A stretch of 10,947 nt of DNA from the NCBI GenBank assembly GCA_934149075.1, contig CAKPDR010000022.1, positions 1 through 10,947 of the forward strand, written 5' to 3'. Positions 1 to 6,155 of this stretch are shown piece by piece. The translations under genes and the position numbers were made by a program. The first letter of the stretch is position 1. Each line of letters opens with the position of its first letter. The notes under the pieces were generated by a model, which was not told the origin of the DNA, made no database searches, and worked only from the letters and a program-made list of their open reading frames with translations. This DNA comes from an uncultured Clostridia bacterium (GTDB lineage Bacteria > Bacillota > Clostridia > TANB77 > CAG-508).

Positions 1-66
1 CTATTGGTAACATGGGTGTCCCCTCTGGTAAAGATTTTGACCACTTATGGGTGTCCCTACTGGTAA
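1..66. repeat. Imperfect direct repeats abutting the gerA stop codon
   Basis: Two 20-base copies, ATGGGTGTCCCCTCTGGTAA (12-31) and ATGGGTGTCCCTACTGGTAA (47-66), match at 18 of 20 positions and start 35 bases apart. A partial third copy, CTATTGGTAA, occupies 1-10 and matches 57-66 at 9 of 10 positions. The last copy ends one base before the stop codon of the minus-strand germination gene. Spaced short repeats of this kind are known at the ends of some insertion sequences, such as the IS21 family, and in regulatory regions. No transposase is visible, so an element end lying mostly outside the window is only an inference. Confidence 0.5.
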
Positions 67-1683
67 CTACTTGTAACGTCTCCATTTCATACTAATTTTA
101 TCTTGTGACATTTTCTTTTTAGGAGCAATAAAATTAGTTCGATATTCTTGTCTCCAGATTGGTGGTATAAAAAATCCATTACCATAAGTATTATATTGAG
201 GAGCAAGAGGAGTAGTATAAAAAACGCCAAAAGATTTCAAGTTACAAAGCATAGAAACATATATAAATAATCCGACACCAATGCCTAAAAATCCAGTTGT
301 AACACCTAAGGCAACAAACCAAAATCTAAATACACGTATATGAAAACCGAAGGAAAAATCAGGAATTGCAAAAGAAGCAATACCGGTCATTGCAACTACA
401 ATTATAAGTATAGGGCTAACAATTCCGGCATTAACAGCGGCATCACCCAAGACCAGAGCTCCTACAATACCTATAGAAGAACCTATTGGAGATGGGACTC
501 TTAAGCTAGCTTCACGTATAAGTTCAAATGATATCTCCATAAGTAAGAGCTCAAATATTATAGGAAATGGAACGTTTTCTCGAGCTGACAAAATTGAAAA
601 TAGTAATTCTGTAGGCAGTAGTTCTTGATGAAAACTTGTAATTGCGAGATAAACACCGGGTAATAACAGAGTAATTAATGTAGCAAGAACTCTAATACCT
701 CGTAGAAAATTTGCAAACAATGGTCTTAAGTTTGTATCTTCTGGAGAGAATAGAAAATCTTCAATTGTCGCAGGTAAGATTATTGCATATGGATTACCAT
801 TTACTATAATGATTACTCGCCCCTGAAATAAGTATTTGGCACATTTATCAGGGCGCTCGGTAGATAGAACTTGTGGTATACCAAAACCTTCGTCACTTTC
901 AATTAATTGCTCCAATTGACCTGTTGATATTAAAGAATCAATGTCTAGATTATTGAGTCTATACTTAGCCTCAGATACTAAGTCGTTATTTGCAATATTC
1001 TGAAGATAACACACACCACATTTCGTTTGACTAATTTTCCCAACGGGAATAGTCTCTATAACTAAATTTTCGCTATTTACAATACGTCTAATAATAGAAG
1101 TATTTGTTCTAATATTTTCAACAAAACTCTCTTGCGAGCCTTTTATTACCGCTTCATTTTTAGAGGTACTGACACTACGTTGAGCATATTTTTTTACATC
1201 AATATCAAAAGCAATTGGCAGAGTATCGATAAAAAGTAGACAATCTCCCATATTAATACCAGAAAAAACATCTTTATAATCTTCAACCTTTTTGACACTG
1301 TTTTGAGGTAATAAACAATTATCTACAAATTCGCATAAATTACCATCAAAGGATTTATTGCGCTTTGTTTTTCCAGTCATTAAAGGTTCCAAAATAAAAT
1401 CATTTATCGAAATAGAATCAAATAAACCATCAATACAAATGATAAAACATTTGTGGTCAGAATTATTTGCAAACATATTAAATTCTCTTATAATAATATC
1501 AGAACAAATTAAAGCATTGTACTTGCTTTTTAAAAAATCTAAGTTTTCTTTTATATTAGGAAAAACCTTATAATTATCTTCTGGTGTGCTAACAGAAGAA
1601 TTATCAGGTTGTGACATAAGAGAAAAATAGTAATTATTATTATTATATTTAATTAATTTATTAAAAATTTCCTTAAAATTCAT
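67..1683 (-). CDS. GerA-family spore germinant receptor, A subunit
   Basis: Subunit of an inner spore-membrane nutrient receptor; GerA-family A subunits work with B and C subunits to trigger germination. With the ATG at 1683 the product is 538 residues, about family length. A soluble N-terminal part (to about residue 330) holds the family blocks KGSQESF (about 181-187, usually GP-containing) followed by the NIRTN/IIRR block, and FQGRVIIIVNGNPYAIILP (about 286). The C-terminal part is hydrophobic with several membrane segments and carries PGVYLAITSFHQELLP (about 342) and SIGIVGALVLGDAAV (about 403), both strong family hallmarks. The start is uncertain. A TTG at 1734 is in frame but would add a hydrophobic stretch that looks like translated leader, and an ATG at 1617 is also possible. 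None has a clear Shine-Dalgarno site. About half the arginines are CGN, unlike the AGA-only phosphofructokinase gene; strand skew or transfer could explain this. Partner B and C genes are not in the window, so whether this is an orphan cannot be judged. Confidence 0.93.
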   Translation of the reverse strand: MNFKEIFNKLIKYNNNNYYFSLMSQPDNSSVSTPEDNYKVFPNIKENLDFLKSKYNALICSDIIIREFNMFANNSDHKCFIICIDGLFDSISINDFILEPLMTGKTKRNKSFDGNLCEFVDNCLLPQNSVKKVEDYKDVFSGINMGDCLLFIDTLPIAFDIDVKKYAQRSVSTSKNEAVIKGSQESFVENIRTNTSIIRRIVNSENLVIETIPVGKISQTKCGVCYLQNIANNDLVSEAKYRLNNLDIDSLISTGQLEQLIESDEGFGIPQVLSTERPDKCAKYLFQGRVIIIVNGNPYAIILPATIEDFLFSPEDTNLRPLFANFLRGIRVLATLITLLLPGVYLAITSFHQELLPTELLFSILSARENVPFPIIFELLLMEISFELIREASLRVPSPIGSSIGIVGALVLGDAAVNAGIVSPILIIVVAMTGIASFAIPDFSFGFHIRVFRFWFVALGVTTGFLGIGVGLFIYVSMLCNLKSFGVFYTTPLAPQYNTYGNGFFIPPIWRQEYRTNFIAPKKKMSQDKISMKWRRYK

Positions 1684-1688
1684 AATAA

Positions 1689-1717
1689 TAATATAAACAA
1701 TAATGGAAAAAATATTC
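1689..1717 (-). promoter_or_regulatory. Possible sigma-G-like promoter for the germination gene
   Basis: Reading the minus strand, GAATA (1717-1713) is followed after 17 bases by TATATTA (1695-1689). Forespore sigma-G promoters usually have a GHATR-like -35 and a CATWHTA-like -10 about 18 bases apart, so this pair differs by one -10 base and one base of spacing. Germinant receptor genes are normally sigma-G dependent. If real, transcription would start near the ATG at 1683 and favour the downstream ATG at 1617. Chance matches are common in DNA this AT-rich. Confidence 0.22.
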
Positions 1718-1724
1718 AAAAAAC

Positions 1725-1753
1725 TTGAAAACAATGTTAGAATAATATATAAT
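1725..1753 (+). promoter_or_regulatory. SigA-type promoter of the transglutaminase-prfB unit
   Basis: TTGAAA (1725-1730) and a perfect TATAAT (1748-1753) are separated by 17 bases, which places the transcription start near 1760 and leaves a leader of about 40 bases before the ATG at 1799. No other promoter is needed for the downstream prfB, which follows after only 14 bases. Confidence 0.7.
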
Positions 1754-1798
1754 TGAAGTAGTGCAAGTTATAATTGCGTGGAAAGAAAAGAGGTAAAT

Positions 1799-2920
1799 AT
1801 GAAAGATAAAATATTAAGTTTTATATTAAGTCTAATAATAGTAGCAATTATAGTTGTAGGAGGAATTTTTGGATATACTGCATTTGTAGAAATAACAGGA
1901 GAAGATCCAATACAAATAAATTTCGAAGGATATGGAGGTCTTTTATCAAAAGATGATAAAGATACAGAAGATACAATTTCAGTGGACAAAGACATATTTA
2001 ATGGAATTGAAAGTAATGAAAATTCTGCTCAGTCAATAGTAACAAACCCAAACAGATATAGACATTTATATGGACAATTAAATAGTACAGCTCAGAAAAT
2101 ATATGATAAATTGTATGAAAATAAAGAAAATTTAAAAACAGGAACATATAAAATAGAATTTGGAAATACATTTCAAAAATTATTAACATCAGATGGAGGA
2201 GAAAAAGAACTAAAAAAACAATATCAATCTGCAATAGAAGCATTAATATATGAAAATCCAGAATTGTTTTATATAGAAGCAACAGGAATGTTTATCAATA
2301 TAGAAAAAATAACTAAAATAAGCGGAGTAAAATATGATGTGTATATTAATAATGGAAGCGAATCAAACTATTTAACAAAGGGATTTAATGGAAAAGATGA
2401 TGTAGATTCTTATCAAGTTCAAATAGAAAAAGTAAGAGATTATATATTATCAAATTTAAATGGAAGAACAGATTATGAAAAAATTAAGTTGGTTCATGAT
2501 TATTTAGTAGACTCAATTGAATATGATTCTTCAATATCTAAAGATCATATATATGATATATATGGTGCTTTAGTATCAAGAGAATGTGTCTGCGAGGGAT
2601 ATGCAAAAGCGTTTCAATATTTAATGAACGAAGTTGGAATTGATAATGTAATAGTAATTGGAACAGGAACAAATAGTAATGGTCAAACAGAAAGCCATGC
2701 CTGGAACTATGTAAAATTAGATAACAAATGGTATGCAGTTGATGTAACATGGGATGATCCGATTTTGATTGGTACAGGAAAACTACCTGAAAAATCGAAA
2801 TATAAATATTTTTTAAAGGGGTCTATCACAATGAACGAAAATCATACCCCATCAGGTAAATTTACAGATGCAGGACAGGTATTTACATATCCTGTATTAA
2901 GCGAACAAGACTATGAATGA
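1799..2920 (+). CDS. Membrane-anchored transglutaminase-like domain protein
   Basis: 373-residue protein with an N-terminal hydrophobic segment (about residues 5-28) after a positively charged MKDK start, so it is probably anchored in the membrane with the rest outside the cell. A linker and a helical region fill residues 30 to about 200. The C-terminal half is a transglutaminase/protease-like fold with a complete Cys-His-Asp triad: Cys265 in the CVCEGYAKAF motif, His300 in SHAWNYVKL and Asp315 in YAVDVTWDDP. Bacterial relatives are cysteine proteases, peptide crosslinkers or cell-wall associated enzymes; the substrate here cannot be told. The ATG at 1799 is chosen because AAGAGGT lies just upstream (1789-1794) and the membrane segment begins at once; an in-frame GTG at 1778 lacks such a site. 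It ends 14 bases before prfB and very likely shares its transcript. I see no sorting signal and no wall-binding repeats. Confidence 0.85.
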   Translation: MKDKILSFILSLIIVAIIVVGGIFGYTAFVEITGEDPIQINFEGYGGLLSKDDKDTEDTISVDKDIFNGIESNENSAQSIVTNPNRYRHLYGQLNSTAQKIYDKLYENKENLKTGTYKIEFGNTFQKLLTSDGGEKELKKQYQSAIEALIYENPELFYIEATGMFINIEKITKISGVKYDVYINNGSESNYLTKGFNGKDDVDSYQVQIEKVRDYILSNLNGRTDYEKIKLVHDYLVDSIEYDSSISKDHIYDIYGALVSRECVCEGYAKAFQYLMNEVGIDNVIVIGTGTNSNGQTESHAWNYVKLDNKWYAVDVTWDDPILIGTGKLPEKSKYKYFLKGSITMNENHTPSGKFTDAGQVFTYPVLSEQDYE

Positions 2921-2934
2921 AAGGGTGAAAAGTA

Positions 2935-4033
2935 GTGCTAGAATTAGAAGAAAATTCGAGAAAATTAGAAATATTAAAGCAAAAAATACAAAGTTTAGGT
3001 GAGTCTCTTTGACGTAACTGCATCAGAAAAAAAGTTAAAAGAATTAGAATTAAAAACGACAGAAGAGGACTTTTGGCAAAAAGATGCTAAAGAAACTTCA
3101 AAAATCCTTTCTCAAATGAAACAGTTAAAAAATAAAGTTGAATTATACAGAAAAATAGAAAATGAAATTATCAATTTACAAGAATTAACTGAACTAGCAA
3201 ATTTAGAAAATGATGTAGATGTTGCAAAAGACATATTAAAATCTACAACAAAATTAGAAGATGAAATAGAAAAATTACAATTAGAAACATTATTATCAGG
3301 AAAATATGACAAAAATAATGCAATATTAACATTACATCCAGGAGCAGGAGGGACAGAATCTCAAGATTGGGCAGAAATGCTATATAGAATGTACACAAGA
3401 TGGGCTGTAAAAAATGGATATGAGGTAAAAGAACTAGACTACTTAGAAGGAGACGAAGCTGGAATAAAAAGTGTAACATTTGAAATAGTTGGAGAAAATG
3501 CGTATGGATATATGAAAGGAGAAATGGGAGTACATAGATTAGTTAGAATTTCTCCATTTGACGCAGGAGGAAGACGTCATACATCTTTTGCGTCATTAGA
3601 GGTATTACCTGAAATAACAGATGATATTCAAATTGAAATTGATCCAGATGATTTAAGAGTAGATACATATAGAGCTTCAGGAGCAGGAGGACAACATATA
3701 AATAAAACATCTTCAGCAGTTAGAATAACACATATACCAACAAATACTGTAGTAGCTTGTCAGTCTGAACGTTCACAAATTCAAAATAAAGAAACAGCAA
3801 TGAGAATGTTAAAATCTAAATTGCTTAATTTAAAAGAAAAAGAACAAAAAGAAACAATTGATGAACTAAAAGGAGAACAAAAAGATATTGCGTGGGGAAG
3901 TCAAATTCGTTCTTATGTATTTTGCCCATATACACTTGTAAAAGATCATAGAACAAATTATGAAGTTGGAAATGTTGAAAGTGTTATGGATGGAAATATA
4001 GATGGATTTATAGAATCATATTTAAAAAGCTAA
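2935..4033 (+). CDS. prfB: Peptide chain release factor 2, with programmed +1 frameshift
   Basis: RF2 recognises UAA and UGA stop codons in the ribosomal A site and triggers release of the finished protein. Translation starts at GTG 2935, with AAAGGGTGA (2920-2928) as ribosome binding site, and reads 25 codons to CTT (3007-3009), where an in-frame TGA (3010-3012) interrupts. A +1 slip continues at GAC (3011) to the TAA at 4031-4033, giving a 365-residue protein, the length of E. coli RF2. The joined sequence runs ...QSLGESL-DVTASEKK..., which resembles other RF2 N-termini. Residues 206-208 are SPF, the tripeptide that reads the stop codon, and 251-253 are GGQ, the catalytic loop in SGAGGQHINKT; both lie within one residue of their E. 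coli positions. An open frame starting at GTG 2999 only marks the second half and is not the real start. The gene follows the transglutaminase gene closely. In many Firmicutes prfB follows secA, which is absent here. Confidence 0.97.
2997..3013 (+). promoter_or_regulatory. prfB autoregulatory +1 frameshift site
   Basis: The site is AGGTGAG TCT CTT TGA C. An internal Shine-Dalgarno-like AGGTGAG (2997-3003) lies three bases before the slippery CTT (3007-3009), which is followed by the TGA stop (3010-3012) and a C, a poor termination context. The arrangement matches the known E. coli signal, where AGGGGG precedes TAT CTT TGA C. When RF2 is scarce, termination at TGA is slow, the leucine tRNA slips from CTT to TTT, and full-length RF2 is made. 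Confidence 0.95.
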
Positions 4034-4054
4034 ATTTTGAAACAGAGACATTTT

Positions 4055-4084
4055 TTCACATTTTAACTTTTATAGAAATACAAT
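4055..4084 (+). promoter_or_regulatory. Candidate promoter of the aspartate kinase gene
   Basis: TTCACA (4055-4060) and TACAAT (4079-4084) each match the SigA consensus at five of six bases and are 18 bases apart. Transcription would start near 4091, inside the left arm of the following hairpin. It is the best promoter found in the gap, because only 18 bases separate the hairpin tail from the ATG. Confidence 0.45.
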
Positions 4085-4126
4085 AATAGTAATGATATTT
4101 AATTAAATATCGTTACTATTATTTTT
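4082..4126 (+). terminator. Intrinsic terminator after prfB
   Basis: A 19-base-pair stem, left arm 4082-4100 and right arm 4105-4123, has a four-base AATT loop and a single G-T mismatch-type pair. The T-rich tail TTTTTATTC overlaps the stem base (4122-4130). The stem is very AT-rich but unusually long. It ends the transglutaminase-prfB transcript and sits directly before the aspartate kinase ribosome binding site. Confidence 0.75.
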
Positions 4127-4144
4127 ATTCAAAAGAGGTTAAAT

Positions 4145-5107
4145 ATGGATACAATTGTAATTAAATTTGGAGGGAGCTCTGTTGCAGATAACAAAAAATT
4201 ACAGTCTGTAGCAAACAAAACAATAAAATTATATGAAGAAGATAATAACATAGTTGTTGTTGTTTCTGCACAAGGTAAAACAACAGACAAATTAATAGGT
4301 GAAGCAGAAGAATTATCACTAAAACCAAAAGCAAGGGAAATGGATGTATTACTAAGTGCAGGTGAACAAATTAGTGCTAGTAAATTATCAATATTGTTAA
4401 ACTATTTAGGATATGAATCTATATCATTAATGGGTTGGCAAGCAGGAATACACACAAATGAAGAAAATCAAAATGCAAAGATTGAGTATATAGATACAAA
4501 AAGAATAGAAAAGGAATTAGAGGATGGAAAAATAGTTATCGTTGCAGGATTTCAAGGAATTGATCATAATAATAATATTACTACATTAGGAAGAGGTGGT
4601 TCAGATACAACGGCAGTAGCACTTGCAGCAGCATTACAAGCAAAAAAATGTTATATATATTCAGATGTTGATGGAATCTATACAGCAGACCCTAATAAAG
4701 TAACAAAAACTAAAAAATTAAAAAATATTTCTTATGAGGAAATGCATTCTTTATCAAGCGAAGGTGCTAAGGTTTTACATGATAGATGTGTAGAAATTGC
4801 CGAAAGAAATAATGTTCCAGTAATAACTGGTTCAACTTTTAATGATAATCCTGGAACTGTAATATCACATAAAATGGAGGCATCTGGAGTAAAAAGTATT
4901 GTGAAAAAAGATGTTTCTAGAATTTCTGTTGTTGGTTTCGGGATTAGTTCAAGGGATGAAATACTTAATAAAATATTAGAAATTGCTAATAAAAATAGTT
5001 TAGAGATTTTTAATATTGATCTTAGTAGAACTAAGATTTCTATTGTTTTTAAAGAAATAGTAAAAGATGAATTTGTTGATGAATTACATGATATTTTAAT
5101 AAGATAA
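4145..5107 (+). CDS. Short aspartate kinase with a single ACT domain
   Basis: Aspartate kinase phosphorylates L-aspartate with ATP, the first step towards lysine/diaminopimelate, threonine and methionine. The catalytic domain (residues 1 to about 240) is complete: KFGGSS at 7-12, SAGEQISASKL at 71-81, LGRGGSDTTAVALA at 148-161, and the nucleotide-binding YSDVDGIYTADPNKV at 172-186. After it there are only about 80 residues, enough for one ACT domain (about 250-318: VKSIVKKDVSRISVVG, then EILNKILEIANKNS and RTKISIVF). LysC-type enzymes of about 400-450 residues have two ACT domains, the first inserted inside the second. Here the strand that leads into the first runs straight into sequence resembling the second, as if the inserted domain had been lost cleanly. 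That domain usually carries much of the lysine or threonine feedback site, so regulation is probably altered. The frame is intact and the domain end looks natural, so it is not obviously a pseudogene. The ATG at 4145 has AGAGG (4134-4138) upstream. No other pathway genes are adjacent. Confidence 0.92.
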   Translation: MDTIVIKFGGSSVADNKKLQSVANKTIKLYEEDNNIVVVVSAQGKTTDKLIGEAEELSLKPKAREMDVLLSAGEQISASKLSILLNYLGYESISLMGWQAGIHTNEENQNAKIEYIDTKRIEKELEDGKIVIVAGFQGIDHNNNITTLGRGGSDTTAVALAAALQAKKCYIYSDVDGIYTADPNKVTKTKKLKNISYEEMHSLSSEGAKVLHDRCVEIAERNNVPVITGSTFNDNPGTVISHKMEASGVKSIVKKDVSRISVVGFGISSRDEILNKILEIANKNSLEIFNIDLSRTKISIVFKEIVKDEFVDELHDILIR

Positions 5108-5116
5108 TTAAAGGAA

Positions 5117-5150
5117 GGCAAGAGATATTATCTCTTGCCGTTTGCTTATG
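5117..5150. terminator. Terminator between convergent genes
   Basis: GGCAAGAGA (5117-5125) pairs with TCTCTTGCC (5131-5139) around a five-base loop; the stem can extend by an A-T pair. Downstream on the plus strand is GTTTGCTTATG and then T-runs (5151 on). On the minus strand the following bases are also T-rich (TTCCTTTAATT). It probably serves both the aspartate kinase gene and the opposing small gene. Confidence 0.7.
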
Positions 5151-5153
5151 TTT

Positions 5154-5552
5154 TTATTTTTCACTATTATTCCATTTCATTGTTCGAATTTCATAAAGAA
5201 TCTCAATCAATTCCCCTTTATCTGTATCGAAATTATTATCAACTGTTGCAATCCAGCCAAGTTTATCAAAGTAAGTCAGTGCATCAATGACTATTTTTTC
5301 GATTTCTGCTAAGGCTTCATTTTCATTATGAAAAGCCAAAGTATAATGGCTACCACTAGTTGATATTTTAATTGTATGTCCGTCTGGAAGCGATATTTTT
5401 TTTTCTAATATGTTAGTTTTTAGTACTCGATATAACATTATAGCATCAGTTTTCCTACTTAAAAACCGCCATATGGGAAGAAAAATCTCAAATATGGTAA
5501 ATATAATTACCAATAAAGCAAGACTTATAGAAATCCGTTGTAATAATAACAT
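5154..5552 (-). CDS. Small membrane-anchored protein of unknown function
   Basis: 132 residues that I do not recognise. One strong hydrophobic segment (about residues 8-28) sits at the N-terminus, followed by positive residues (WRFLSRK), which suggests a single-pass protein with its body in the cytoplasm. The body has a short beta-like stretch (KKISLPDGHTIKISTSGSHYTLAF, about 51-74), an acidic helical part (NENEALAEIEKIVIDALTYFDKLGW, about 76-100) and a charged tail. The start is firm: AAGGAGG (5567-5561) lies eight bases before the ATG at 5552. Four of five arginine codons are CGN, including the CGG that is rare in this window, so codon use differs from the plus-strand genes. This may reflect acquisition, low expression or lagging-strand skew. 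It is divergent from the 66-residue gene and shares a dyad with it. Confidence 0.75.
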   Translation of the reverse strand: MLLLQRISISLALLVIIFTIFEIFLPIWRFLSRKTDAIMLYRVLKTNILEKKISLPDGHTIKISTSGSHYTLAFHNENEALAEIEKIVIDALTYFDKLGWIATVDNNFDTDKGELIEILYEIRTMKWNNSEK

Positions 5553-5605
5553 AAGATAAACCTCCTTAATTTTGACATAAGCTTTTATATACTGGTTACA
5601 TAACT

Positions 5606-5634
5606 ATAATAGCATACTTTAGTTGAAATTGCAA
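5606..5634 (-). promoter_or_regulatory. Promoter of the 132-residue membrane protein gene
   Basis: On the minus strand TTGCAA (5634-5629) and TATTAT (5611-5606) are 17 bases apart, each close to the SigA consensus. Transcription would start near 5599, leaving a leader of about 45 bases. The -35 box is the left half of the inverted repeat at 5626-5649. Confidence 0.65.
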
Positions 5635-5649
5635 GTTTTGTTGCAATTT
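5626..5649. promoter_or_regulatory. Inverted repeat covering both divergent -35 boxes, likely operator
   Basis: AAATTGCAA (5626-5634) and TTGCAATTT (5641-5649) form a perfect nine-base inverted repeat around the spacer GTTTTG. Each arm contains the TTGCAA -35 box of one of the two divergent promoters. A dimeric regulator bound here would block both at once. The regulator is not identifiable from the window. Confidence 0.5.
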
Positions 5650-5669
5650 TACATAAAATATGTTATGAT
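5641..5669 (+). promoter_or_regulatory. Promoter of the 66-residue protein gene
   Basis: TTGCAA (5641-5646) and TATGAT (5664-5669) are 17 bases apart. Transcription would start near 5676, giving a leader of about 100 bases. The leader can fold an AT-rich hairpin, left arm 5689-5703 with a two-base bulge and right arm 5708-5720; its role is unknown. Confidence 0.65.
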
Positions 5670-5775
5670 GGAAATGTACAAAGTTTTTCTTTAAGATTAA
5701 GAAAAGTTTCTTAATTAAAGACAATCTCATTTAAGAAAAATAGTAAAACATAAAAAATTACAGGAGGACTTTACT

Positions 5776-5976
5776 ATGAGAGAACAAGAAGTATCAAAGG
5801 CTTTAGAAGAAATTTTTGGTCATAAGTTAGAAGATAAGGAGTTTGAATACAATAAAAAAATAAAAAAAACTTTGGCCAATACAATTGAAAAGAAAGTCAA
5901 TGATAATGAAAATGAGATTCATAATATGATTTCTAAAAGTTTCGCTTCTATTATTGGGCAAAAAGTTGAAGATTAA
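5776..5976 (+). CDS. Small charged protein of unknown function with internal repeat
   Basis: 66 residues, rich in lysine and glutamate and predicted helical, with no membrane segment or signal peptide, so probably cytoplasmic. I do not recognise the family. The two ends resemble each other: SKALEEIFGHKLED (7-20) and SKSFASIIGQKVED (53-66) share S-K, I, G, K and E-D at the same spacing, seven identities in 14. The middle (21-52) is a lysine/asparagine-rich linker. The start is supported by AGGAGG (5762-5767) eight bases before ATG. The gene has its own promoter and a hairpin terminator, so it is a single-gene transcript. It is probably a genuine small gene rather than a remnant: length, start site and terminator all agree. 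Confidence 0.72.
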   Translation: MREQEVSKALEEIFGHKLEDKEFEYNKKIKKTLANTIEKKVNDNENEIHNMISKSFASIIGQKVED

Positions 5977-5994
5977 CATGAAAAGAAATCTAAC

Positions 5995-6029
5995 TTATAG
6001 AGTCCTATAATGAGGACTCTATAATATTT
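5995..6029 (+). terminator. Terminator after the 66-residue gene
   Basis: TTATAGAGTCCT (5995-6006) pairs perfectly with AGGACTCTATAA (6013-6024) around the loop ATAATG. The T-run that follows is weak (TATTTA), so termination may be partial. It lies between this gene and the separate promoter of the phosphofructokinase gene. Confidence 0.65.
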
Positions 6030-6053
6030 AAATATAAAAATAACGCAAAAGTA

Positions 6054-6081
6054 TTGTAAAAAATAAAAAAATTGATATAAT
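6054..6081 (+). promoter_or_regulatory. Promoter of the phosphofructokinase gene
   Basis: TTGTAA (6054-6059) and a perfect TATAAT (6076-6081) are 16 bases apart. Transcription would start near 6088, about 70 bases before the ATG at 6156. Confidence 0.6.
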
Positions 6082-6095
6082 AATTAAGAAGCAAG

Positions 6096-6119
6096 TTTTA
6101 CCAATTATGGTAAAATTTT
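6096..6119 (+). promoter_or_regulatory. Hairpin or operator in the phosphofructokinase leader
   Basis: TTTTACCA (6096-6103) and TGGTAAAA (6108-6115) form a perfect eight-base inverted repeat with loop ATTA, just downstream of the predicted transcription start and followed by TTTT. It could be an operator for a repressor or a weak attenuator hairpin; the sequence does not decide. Confidence 0.4.
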
Positions 6120-6155
6120 AACAATTTGAGGGAAAACCCAATAGGAGGAATTTAT

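Noticed and set aside
1358..1573. 71-residue open frame on the plus strand
   Set aside because: Antisense to the N-terminal domain of the germination gene, which is clearly coding.
1739..1766. Minus-strand TTGCAC (1766-1761) with TATTCT (1744-1739), 16-base spacing, as a SigA promoter for the germination gene
   Set aside because: Weak boxes overlapping the plus-strand promoter, and such genes are normally forespore-expressed. It cannot be excluded, but was not listed.
3010..3012. In-frame TGA in prfB as a sign of a pseudogene or sequencing error
   Set aside because: Position, slippery CTT, following C and upstream AGGTGAG match the conserved programmed frameshift, and the joined protein has normal RF2 length.
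4732..5121. 129-residue open frame on the minus strand
   Set aside because: Antisense shadow of the aspartate kinase C-terminal part; no recognisable domain and no good ribosome site.
5572..5610. Plus-strand TTGACA (5572-5577) and TATAAT (5605-5610) as a promoter
   Set aside because: The spacing is 27 bases, far from 17. A correctly spaced plus-strand promoter is present further on at 5641-5669.
6130..6139. GGG-AAAA-CCC hairpin in the phosphofructokinase leader
   Set aside because: Only three base pairs; too short to be meaningful.
6126..6155. TTG at 6126 as the phosphofructokinase start
   Set aside because: The added ten residues would be read through the AGGAGG site. The ATG at 6156 is ideally spaced and matches the usual N-terminus of the family.
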